The position numbers were made by a program, and so were the translations under genes. From NCBI RefSeq assembly GCF_002209485.1, contig NZ_NJIX01000009.1:62001-126000 (forward strand): 64,000 nucleotides of DNA, in the 5' to 3' direction. This document shows, piece by piece, positions 7,440 to 19,400 of the stretch. Source of the stretch: Achromobacter sp. HZ34. GTDB taxonomy: Bacteria > Pseudomonadota > Gammaproteobacteria > Burkholderiales > Burkholderiaceae_B. The notes beneath the pieces were generated by a model. That model was not told where the DNA came from. It was given only the letters and a program-made list of their open reading frames with translations, and did no database searches. The stretch's first letter is position 1. Each line of letters opens with the position of its first letter.

Positions 7440-10400
7440 ATGAAGCGCCTTCCCCGTTCCCTCGCTCAACGCAACGTCGTCCTGCCCGTGCGCCGCGCAC
7501 CTCTTACGCGTCCTGGCGCATTGCCTGCCCTGACCACGCTGGCCGTGGTGATCGGCTCCGTGGTCTCCGGCGGCGCCCAGGCCAACCCGACCGGCGGCAC
7601 TGTCGCCGCGGGCGCGGCCACGATCACCAACCAGGGCAATGGCACGCTGGACATCAACCAGAGCAGCGGCAAAGCCATCATCAACTGGAAGGGCTTCAGC
7701 ATCGGCGCCAACGAGACGGTGAATTTCGTCCAGCCGGGCAGCAAGAGCGTGACGCTGAACCGCGTGGTGGGCAACGACCCGTCCGCCATCTTCGGCAAGC
7801 TCAATGCCAACGGCACGGTGATGCTGGTCAACCCCAACGGGGTGGTGTTCGGCAAGAGCGCGCGCGTGGACGTGGGCGGCCTGGTGGCCACCACGGCCAA
7901 CATCCGCGACGAGGACTTCATGGCGGGGCGCCTGAAGTTCAACCAGGCCTCCACCAACGTCAACGCGATGGTGGTCAACGAAGGCCAGATCAGCATCAAG
8001 GACAGCGGCCTGGCCGCGCTGGTGGCGCCCGCGGTGAAGAACTCGGGCGTGATCGAAGCCAAGCTGGGCAAGGTGGCCCTGGCGGGTGCGCGCACCTTTA
8101 CCGTTGACTTCCAGGGCGACGGGCTGCTGAGCTTCGACGCCAGCTCGGTGGTGAAGGATGCGCCCAAGGATGCCAACGGCAAGGCCGTGGGCGCGCTGGT
8201 GACCAACACCGGCGTGATCCGCGCCGATGGCGGCACGGTGCTGATGACCGCGCGCGCGGTCAAGGACGTGGTCGACAACGTCATCAACACGGACGGCATC
8301 GTCAGCGCCAGGTCGGTGGGTACCAAGAACGGCAAGATCGTGTTGTCGGGCGGCGACGCCGGCACCGTGAACGTGGCCGGGACGGTGGATGCCAGCGGCA
8401 CCAATGCGGGCGAGCAGGGCGGCAAGGTCGTGGTGACCGGGCAGAACATCAAGGTGGCCAGTGGCGCCGTCATCGACGCATCCGGCGCGGCCGGCGGCGG
8501 CGAAGTCGCCCTGGGCAGCCTGGGCGTGGCGCCGGACGACGGTTCGGCGGCCTACAGCAACAAGTCGGCCACCTTGGAAGTGGCCGCCGGCGCGACGCTG
8601 AAGGCCGATGCGCTGGACCAGGGCAAGGGCGGCAACGTCACCCTGTGGTCGACCGACAGCACCACGTTCGCCGGCAAGATATCGGCGCGCGGCGGCGCCA
8701 ATGGCGGCGACGGCGGTTTCGCGGAAGTGTCGGCTGAAAAGAACATCAACCTGACCGGCACGGCCGACTTGCGTGCGCCCAAGGGTAGCGTGGGTACGCT
8801 GCTGATCGATCCGGCGACGCTGGAAATCACCGACAGCGCGGATCCCAGTAATTCGGGTAGCGTCATCTCGCGTGGTTGGCTGGAAGCGCAGGCCAGCAGC
8901 AGTAACATCACGCTCAGCGCCACCGGGCAGATCACGATCGACGCCATGGCGGCGATCAATCTGAACAACGAGGCCGGCACAACCTTCACCCTGCAGTCGA
9001 CGACCTCGGGCGGTATCCGCTTCGTCAGTCCGAGCACCGAGATCTCCACGCAAGGCGGCAACATCGTCCTGCAGGCCCTGGGCGTGGGAAGTTCGCTGGA
9101 CAATATCGGCAGGCTGACCACCAACGGCGGCAGCATCACCCTGCAGGCCTCCGGCAACATCAACCTGGCCAATGCGATCAATGCGGGCAGCGGGGCGGTC
9201 AACGTCGCCAGCACCGCGGGTTCGATCTACAACACGGGCGGCGCCAGCCAGTCCTTGGCCGGTGCATCGGTGAAGCTGGATGCGGAAGCGGCGAATGTGG
9301 GCGCCGTCGGCACGGCGATCAACACGAATACCAGCGTCCTCGGCATCTCGTCAGGCGGCGATATCGTCGTGGCCAACAGCGGCACGCTGTCTTCGCTGGC
9401 AATCAACAGCCGCCATGCGCAGACGGGCAAGGTCAATACTTATGACGTTGCGTCGTCTGGCCTGAGCTTCGATGTTACGGATGGCAGCAGCTATCACCTG
9501 AATACCATTACCCAGCCAGGCTTGAATCTGTCGTTCACGGGTGATCGCTCGATCTCGGTCGGTACGGTCAACGTCGGCACCGCCAACACCGGTAATGGCA
9601 GCGTGGCGTTGACCTCGACCACCGGCAGCATCAGCGGTGATGCCAGCACGCTGATCTCCGCAGGCAATCTCACGCTGCAGGCCGCTACCGCCATTGGTTC
9701 CGCGTCGCAGGCCTTGGCCTCCGAGGCAAATAACCTGACCGCAACCGCGACGGCCGGCGGTATCCACGTCTACAACCATGGCCAGACCAACCTGGGCAAT
9801 ATCAATGCCACGGGTGACGTTTCGGTGCTCTCCACCGGCGCTTTGTACCTGGGCGGTGCCTTCAACGCGGGAGCCAATACAGCGCTCACGTCATTGGCAG
9901 GCGACATCAATGCCAGCGCCGATACGCTGATCCGGACCTCGACGTTGACCTTGAACGGCACCGACGCAGGTTTCACGCGGTCATTGCAGACCACTGCCTC
10001 GACCATCAATGCGTCCGTGGCCGGTAAGCTGGATGTGGTGTCCAGCGCGGCCGCCCTGAAGGCCGACAACGTCACCAGCCAGTCTGGCGACATCACGATC
10101 ACCGGCGCGGGCGAACTGCTGGCGAACAACGTCAGTTCCGGCGGCGGCGCGATCAGCCTGAAAGGGCAGTACGTCCTCGTGGGTGGCAACATCAATGCCG
10201 GCGCGGGCAGCGTTACGCTGACCAGCGACAGCATCATCGAAAATTTCGACACCAGCAACACCGCGCTGATCACCGGCGCCAAGGTGTTCCTGCTGGCGCC
10301 CGTGGCCGCCAACCCGACCAACGGCCAGGCGCCGACCTATACAATCGGTACGGCCGCCAACCAACTGCGCACCGCCGCGGGCGAACTGACCGCCACCGCT

Positions 10401-13400
10401 GGTTCCATTTACATCAACCAGGTCAGCGGCGCGCTGACGCTGGACAGCCTGAAGGCCTACCAGGACATCACGATCCAGGCGGCGGCCAGCGTGGCCGTCA
10501 ATCAGGTCGATGCGGGTAGCGGACGCCTGTACATCAACGCGGGCGGTGACATCCTGGCGGCGGTGCCGGCCAATCTGCTGGCGGGCGATAGCGTCGAGCT
10601 GTACGCCGCGCAGGGCACGCTGGGCACCAACGCCGGGCACCTGAACACCAATACCGATACGTTGACGCTGACCAGCGGCAAGGACATCTACGTCGACAAC
10701 AGCGGCAAGTCGCTGGATTCACTGTACATCTACAACTCCCACCAGACCCCGGGGACGCCCAATGTCCTGCAGGTCACGTCGCCCTACCTGTCCTTCAATG
10801 TGACGGATGACGGCAGCGTCTACCACTTCAACGACGTCTACAGCTCGGCCCTGTCGTCCTTCGGCTTCCAGGGCGATGAAGGCATGGTGCTGGGCAATAT
10901 CCGCGTGGGCAGCCAGGCGTCCTTCACCGCGACGCAGGGCAATATCACCGATGACGGCGATGTCAACACGCGCGTCACCGCCTACTACCTGACGCTGGCC
11001 GCCAATCAGGGCTACATCGGTACGCTTGCCGACGCCATCGATACGAACTCAGGTTCGCTGACGCTCACCACGCGGGGCAACCTGTATGTGGGCAGCATCA
11101 CCGATCTGAACCAGCTGTCCGTGACGGCGTTGCACAACGGCAATGACGACGTCTACGACCTGCAGGTCAAGGCGCCCAGCCTGTTGTTCAAGGTGCTGGA
11201 CAGCACGTCGGGCCACACCCTGGCCGATGTCAGCGACACCAGCGCCCTGAATTTCTCGTTCACCAGCGATCGCGACATCACCGTCGGATCCGTGAACGTG
11301 GGAGCCAGCGGCAGCGCCAACCTGACTTCGAACTACGGTTCGATCAAGGACGACGGCGACAAGAGCACGGTGTTGGTGGCCAACTCGGTCAATCTCGATG
11401 CCTACGGCTCGATCGGCGCGGAAGGTACCGAGCATCTCGATATCGTCACCGGCAACCTGAGCGCGCAGGCCAATCATGGCGGCATCTACGTGCAGTTGCC
11501 CAGCCCTACCGGCTCCAGCAACTACACCGGCACGATCACCCTGGGCGGCATCTACGCCTATGACGGCAGCATCGTCATTGACGCCGTGCAGGGCGACCTG
11601 GCGCTGGGCAGCACCGTGAGCAGCAATAACGGCAATGTCACGCTGACGGCTGAGCACGGCTCCATCCTGAATAGCAACGGCTACGGGATGATCACCGCCA
11701 AGGGCAACGACATCACCCTGTGGGCGGCGGGCTCGATCGGCGGCGCCGACGTTCCGGTTGAAAGCTACCAGGCACCCGAGCAGGGCCGCCGCAGCATCCT
11801 GTTCAATGGCGATGATTTGGCCACGATCCGGGCCACTGCCACGGCCGGCGATATTTACCTGTCGGCCATCGGTACGTCGGACGACATTACGCTGGCCTCG
11901 GTCACAGCGGGCAAGCAGGTGCAGTACCAGCAGACCGACGGCGATACGATTGTCGGCACGATCAATGCCGGCACGCAGGTCAGCCTGACCACTGCTGGTT
12001 CGATTTTCGATGATGGCGATGTGGGCACGACGATCACGGCTCCCGTGGTGGCCTTGGCCGCTAACGGCGCCATCGGGTCCCTCGGCGAGTCCCTCGGCCT
12101 GGCCGCGGCCGATGTCTCGGTGAGCAACGGCGGTGAGTTGGCGCTTGCCAACGAATTGGCTTTCTCCCGCCTGGATATCACGCGCACTGGCGGCGCGGTG
12201 ACCTCTTACTCGATTACGGGTGCCGGGCAAACCTTCGTGCTGTCGGATGACGGCAGTGCCTACCACCTGTCCTCGATCGACAGCGCCACTGCCTTGGATT
12301 TCGGCTTCGCCGGCTACAACAAGGCGATGCTGGTCGGTACGATAGATGCCGGCGCCACCGGTACGGTGCGCTTGTCCACCAACGGCAATATCACCAACGA
12401 GGACGAGGCCAATCCTGGCTCCATCACCGCTGCGACGGTGGCGTTGTCCGCGGGGGTGGGTTCCATCGGTAGCGCCAGCATCGTCGAAGACGAGAATGGA
12501 GACCCCAGCACGGTGTTTCATCCGATCTCGCTGATCGGCACCAGCGCGCTGACGCTCAGCGCTGCCGGCGATGTGTATGTGGGCAGCGATACGGCACTGA
12601 CCGGCCTGTCCATCATCAACACCAGCACGGCCAACACCGAGCACGATTGGGCCGTCACCGCGGGAGCCCAGAGCTACACCATTCACGATTTCGGCACGTA
12701 CCTGTCGTTGATCGCCATCAACGGCGCGGGCGTTCTGAACGATCTCACCGTCTCCGCCAGGAAGGGCCTGCGTACCAACGCGCTGGCAGCGAACGATTCG
12801 ATTTCGCTGGAAGTGGACGCCGCGGCCGGCATGCAGTCGACCATCGTGCAGTCGACCGGCTCCATCGTCGCGCCCAAGCTGACGTTGACGGTCTTTGGCC
12901 AGGACGGCGCCGCGTACATCGGCTCCAGCGGCGCCGCGCTGTCGTTGAACACGACAGATCTCAGCATTGCCACCAACGGCGGGATCAACATCGGCAATAG
13001 CGGTACCGCGCTGCAGAACCTGTCGCTGGATTTCTCCGATCGCAAGGTCAACGGCGCCGTCGTAACTTCCACCTATGCCTTTGGTAACCTGGGGTCCGGC
13101 AACAGCCTGACGATGAGCTACAGCGGCACGGTGCTGAATGTAGCGGGTACGCTGACCGGCACGAACTTCGACCTGACCACGCTGGGCAGTATTTCGACCG
13201 GCACGATCGATACCGGCGCTGGCACGGGCTCCATCTCGCTCACCGCGCTGGGCGACACGACCTTGGGCGTCAATGGGGCCATCAACCAATCCTCGGGTGC
13301 CCTGACCAGCGGCACCGTCAACCTTGCCGCGACAGGCAAGGGCGGCAGCGTCGTTGGCATGTCCACCAACACGACCAACCTGAGCGTGGCGTCGTCCGGC

Positions 13401-16400
13401 TCGGTATCGGTGTCCAATGCGGCAACGCTGGACTCGCTGTCGCTGACGGCCTTGCACGACAGCTCGGTCAGCGGAGGCCAGACCAATTCCTACGTAATCT
13501 CGTCCGCCGGGCTGACCTTTTCCCTGACGGACGGCGGGCCGAATGCCGTCTCCGGCATGACGGTCAACAACATCTCGCAGGCCAACGGCCTGCACCTGTC
13601 GTTGTCGAGCGATCGCACGCTGACCCTGGGCCATGTCCAGACGGGAGGCAATGGTTCGGTCACGCTGACCACCACGGGCACCATCTACGGTACCCACATC
13701 GAGGCTGACAATACGCCGGACGTCATCACCGGCGACCTGACGCTGAACGCGCAGTCCGTGCAGGGCAAGTACCAGGTCAACCCTGCCGTGCCGCTGTACA
13801 TCAGCGCGAACACGCTGTCATCGGACGTGGACCAGACGCTGTGGGTGTCAAATAACCAGACGCTGACCCTGCTGAACAACAGCGCGGGAACATCGGCCAA
13901 CGTGACCGTCACCAGCGGTGACATCCTCCAATCGGGTGATGGGCGATTCGTTACGCCTGTCCTGTCCCTGAGCGCCGTGACCGGCTCGATCGGCGCCAAC
14001 GGCAACGCGGTCCTGACGGATACGCGCCAACTGGCCGCGAGCAGCGGCGGCAACCTTGTGCTGGACAATACATCCGACCTGTACAGGCTGGACCTGACCG
14101 ATACGCACGCCGCCGGCTTGGGCAACAACTTGCTGCAGGTCACGGCCAAGGGCCTGGACTTCAACGTGACGGACATTGGCAGCTATCTGCTGTCGAACGT
14201 CATGGACAATTCGGGCCTGGATTTCCTGTTCAACGGTGACCGCACGGTGCTTGTTGGCCAACTGGACACGGGGCCGGCGCAGTCGCTCACATTGACCAGC
14301 GGCGGCTCCATCATCAATGCAGACAGCGCTGCCCACATCACCGCGGGCCAGGTGCAACTGGTCGCGGGCGGCAGCATTGGCGCGGCCGGCGATGTCATCG
14401 ACACCAATACCCGTTCGCTGGGACTGACGGCGGGGCGGGATATCAATTCGCACAACGATGTCGACCTCTCGACGTTGTCTATCATCAGCACCGCGGTTTC
14501 CAATTTTCCCACCGTCTACGACATCACCGCACCTGAACTGACGTTCGTGGTCGGTGACGACGGCAGTAAATATACGCTGGGCAAAGTCCAGGACGACACC
14601 GGCCTCAATTTCTCGTTCAAGTCGCAACGCAGTCAGCAGGTGGGCAGCATCGACGTGCTGCCCACCGGCACCGTCAGCCTAAGCACGGCCGGCGACATTA
14701 CGGCAGGTAACGGCAATGGCGCCGCGAACATCACCGCGGGTGAAGTGACGCTGTACACCTTCGGATCGAATGGCGATATCGGCGCGTCGGGCAATGCGCT
14801 GACACTGTCGACGGCGCAGCTGAATGTGGACAACTCGGGTGATGTCTTCGTCTCCGATCAACTGCACCTTGACGCCCTGACCGTCGACGCCCGTGGTGCG
14901 TCCGCGCGTACCTATGGCATCGACTGGGCGTCGCGCACCAGCGCCGATCCCGAGACGTTCGACGTCACGGACGACGGCACCAGGATGGTGGTGAACAACA
15001 TCACCGACACCGGCGGTATTGCCCTGGGCCTGTCCAGCGACCGTGGCATCCAGGTCGGTATCATCAACGTGGGCCTGGACAATGTCAGCCTGACGGCGCT
15101 GAACAGTTCGCTGACGGACGATGGCAGCAATAGCACCAAAATCGATGCGGCCGGCCTGACCCTTTCGGGCGATACGGCCATCGGCGCCATCGGCAACGCC
15201 ATCGATACGAACGTCGATACGGTCAGCGCATATTCGCGTGACGGCGGTGTCTCGTTGGCGTTGAACAGCAACACCACGATGACCAGCTTCGGCGCGCATG
15301 GCGACAGCTCGCTGACGAACAACGCGGGCGACATCTCCCTGGGTTCCGTCGATGTGGATCACCACACATTCACGCTGGACAACCTGGGCGGCTCGATCCT
15401 GAGCGGCACCATCAACAATGCCACCGCGATCAACCTGACCGCCGCGGGTTCCATTGGCAACGTCAGCGCCATCAAGGTTGCGTCGAACACGCAGGAAACG
15501 ACCACAGTCAGCCTGCAGGCCGCGGCCAACGGCAGCGGCGCGGACGGCAGCATCGCCTTGACCGGCGATTACAGCCTGGTCGTCGCGAACGCCCAGGCGG
15601 ACGGCGACATCACGCTGACCTCGGGCAATGGCGGCACGGGCAGCGGCGACCTGACCGTGAACACGATCTCGTCCGCCAGCGGCGATGTGACGTTGACGGC
15701 GCAGCGCGGCAACATTCTCGGTACCAGTTCGGCGAACCAGATCGCCGGCGACAGCATCACGTTGACCGCTGCCGGCAGTAGCGGCACGGCTTCCATCGGC
15801 AGCAGCGGCGTCGCACTGAATGTCAGCACCGATACGCTGGCGCTGAATAATTCCGGCAGCTTCTACGTCAATGACAGCATGGACCTCGCCAAGCTGTCGA
15901 TCGACCGCACGGCGAGTGGCAGCATCGGCAGTTCCGGAACGATGTCGCTGTCAGCCAGCGGCCTGACGTTCTCGGCCACGGACAACGGCACCAGCACGCT
16001 GACCAACGTCGCGGACGCCACGGGGCTGGACTTCAGCTACACGACGCAGGGCAGCATCAGTGTCGGCACCATCGACGCGGGCACTGGCTCGGTCGCGCTG
16101 ACCGCCGGCCGGGGCACTACGGGTTCCGCCAGTATCACGGCGGGGAGTGGCTCGATCATTACGGCGCATGACCTGAGCCTGACCGCGGGCAGTTCCGCCA
16201 ACAGCACCATCGGCACGACGAGTCAGGTGATGCAGATCCAGGTCGATAATCTCACCGCGTCGGCGGGGGGTGACATCTCGGTCTTGCAGACGGGTACGCT
16301 CAACTTGGCCAGTGTCAACGCGGGCGGAGACCTGAATGCGTGGTCGATAGGTGGCGACCTCTTGATCGGCCAGGTCCGCAATGGCGCGAACAAGACGCTG

Positions 16401-19400
16401 TACCTGTCGGCGGCGGGGGGCAGCATATTGTCGAACGGCGGCTCGATTACCACTTCCGGGACTGGGTCGATCACGCTGTATGCTCGGGACGGCATCGGTT
16501 CGGACACGGATGCGCTGCAATTGTCGGCGGGCTCGAAGCAGGTGTCGGCAGCCGTGACGGGTACCGGTTCGCTGTATCTCGACATTGTCGATTCCCTGAC
16601 CGGTGGCTTGAGCACACAGGTCCAGAACGGTTCGACCAACGTCACGTCAGCGGGTGCAATCAAGCTGTCGGGCATGACATCCATCACCGATGCCGCAGGC
16701 AACGATATCAAGGTCACCGCTGCTTCAGGTGACATCAGCGTTGGCATGCTCACCGCCGGTTCGTCAAACTCGGGAATTTCCCTCAATGCCACTAACGGGT
16801 CCATCCTGGACGCCAGCAGTGCGGTCTACGCTTACCGCGTCACGTTGAACGCAAGCGGTAACGTCGGGTCTTCAGGGGCTCGCATCAGCGTCGGCAGCCC
16901 GCGCGTCGAAGCGAACAGCACGAACGGTTCGGTCTATCTGGCTGCGGGAGCCGGCAGCATTCTGTCCTCCGTTTCTGGCGCCGTCGTGGATGTGCAAGCA
17001 GCCGGCAATCTGCAGGTAGCCAACGCGCAGGCCACGAGCAGCATCAATATCCAGAGCGTATCGCCGTCGGCCAGCGTCCTGGTAGCCGGAAATATCGATG
17101 CAGGGACCGGTACCGTACAGCTGAACTTCAACACCACCGGCGGCAGCATCATTGATGACGGTAATGCAGCCACGCGCATCATCGGTAGCTCAGTGTCGTT
17201 GCAAGCTTACGCCGGCATCGGCGGCGCCGCCCCCGGCGACGACAAGACAGTGCAGACCACGACCGCATCGCTCTCCGCGAGTACGGTTTCAGGCAATGTC
17301 TACATAAATGATGGCCGTGCCGCGGGAGTCGATCTGCATCAAATTAGCACCGGCAACGGGGCCATTGCGATCAAAACCGCAGGCGACACGGTCGCCACGA
17401 GTCTGATCACGAACACCGCGAACGCCAGCAATACCGTTGCCATCGACGCGGGCGGTGACCTGAAGGTTGTCTACATCGGCGCCGGCTACACAGCGGGCGT
17501 CGGTGCAGGCGATGTGACCTTGAACGCCGCTGGGGATATCACCGGTACGAACAGTACCCAGATCTACGGCAATACGCTGAATGCGACGGCAGGCGGCAAC
17601 ATCGGCGCTATCGGCGAGACGGCCATGACCAATGGCGGTGCGCTGATCACTGCCGTCTCACATCTGGGCGACTTGACCACGCAGGCCGCTGGCGTGATCG
17701 CGATCGACAACCGTAGCACCAGTGCGCTTTCGGTGGGCACCAACACCAATCCTGGCGCCGGCGGCACGCTGAGCATCAAGACCCTGGGCGACATGGATGC
17801 CAGCTCTGGCGTCGTCAACGGCTTGCAGACGTTGCTGCTGTCTTCGGGCGGCACGTTGACGCTGCCCGAAGCCGGCTTGAACGTCGTGGGTAGCGCCACG
17901 CTGAAGGGCACGACCGACGTCGTGGCTGATGGCGCCGCGCCGCGCACCATCGATGTGACGGCCGGCAGTCTGACCTTCACGAGCGGTGCCGCGGGTGGCG
18001 ACACCACGTTGACGACACAGGTCGCCACGCTGGATGCCAAGCTGACCAATACGTCCAGCGCCGCCAACCTGACAGTGGCCAACACCGGCGATCTGGACGC
18101 CACGCTGCGCACCGGCAATGGCGATATCTCGGTTACCAACACCGGCGACCTGACCGCTACCAATGTGCAAGCGGCGGGCAACATCGGCCTGTCCGCCACC
18201 GGCTCGGTCGATGCGGTATCGGTGACGGCAACCGGCGCGGAACGAACCGTGTCGGTAACGTCGGATACCGGCGCCATCGGCGTCGGCACCATCGACGCCG
18301 GCAGCACCGACGGCCAGATCGACCTGACCGCCACGGCCGGCAAGATCGCCAACCTGGGCAGCGGCAACAGCCTGACCGCCTACGGCCTGACCCTGACGGC
18401 GCGCGACGGCGTCGGCAGCATCGACTCGCCGCTGAACATCGCGGTGCGCGAAGTCACGGGTTCGGTCACCGGCACGGGCGGGCTCTTCCTGTCCGGCGGC
18501 AGCAACCTGACGCTGAATGACCTGACCACCAACAACGGCGATATCGGCATCACCACGACGGGCAACCTGATGGTCGACGCCGGCAAGGACCTGGTCGCCG
18601 GCAACGGCGGCAACGTCGCGCTGACGTCCACGGGCGGTGACGTGTCCATCAACAAGGACATCGTCGCGACCGACATGGGCAGCCTGACGGTGACCGGCAG
18701 CCAGATCACCGCGCAGAACGTCACGACGGACGGCGCACAGGTCTACAACGGCGACGTGCAGCTCGTGGGCAACCTGGAGGGCGGTTCGATAACAGTCCAG
18801 GGCGATATCGACCTGAACGGCGCGGCCTTGCCTGGAGGCCTGCGCACACTGACCGCCACCGACGGCGATATCCTGGTGGCTGGCACCATTGAGGGCGGTG
18901 GCCTGGCGGCTACGCTCGACGCCGGCACGGGTTCGGTCTCGGTGTACGGCGCGTCGTCCAACCTGGACAGCCTGGTGGTCACCGGCGCAGGCAACTACGT
19001 TGCCAGCGTCACGACCTTGGGTGCGCAGACCTATAACGGCGCGACCACGCTGGCCGGCCAGTACAACACCTCCGACGCGGCCTTCACCGTCAACGGCGAC
19101 GCCACGCTGGCCGCGGGTGTCAGCGTGAACACGCAGTCCGGCACCGGCAGCGCCGGCGCCAATGTGCTGTTCGCGGGCAATGTGGTCGGCGAATTCGACC
19201 GGGCCTATGGCCTGAGCATCGACGCCGGCCTGGGCGACGTCACGTTCGACGGCATGCTCGGCGAGCATGTCCCGACGACGACCTTCGGTGTCATTCGCAC
19301 CCCCATCGTTCCGGGCGATGGCCGCCTGGGCGCGGTGGCCGTGAACACCGCCGGCGCGACGACCTTCAACGACAAGGTGTACGCCGCGTCGGTGACCACC

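Noticed and set aside
9300-16110. Mobile or inteins-like insertions inside the adhesin gene
   Set aside because: The larger gaps between modules are filled with in-frame beta-helix sequence of the same composition. No intein, transposase or splice motif was seen.
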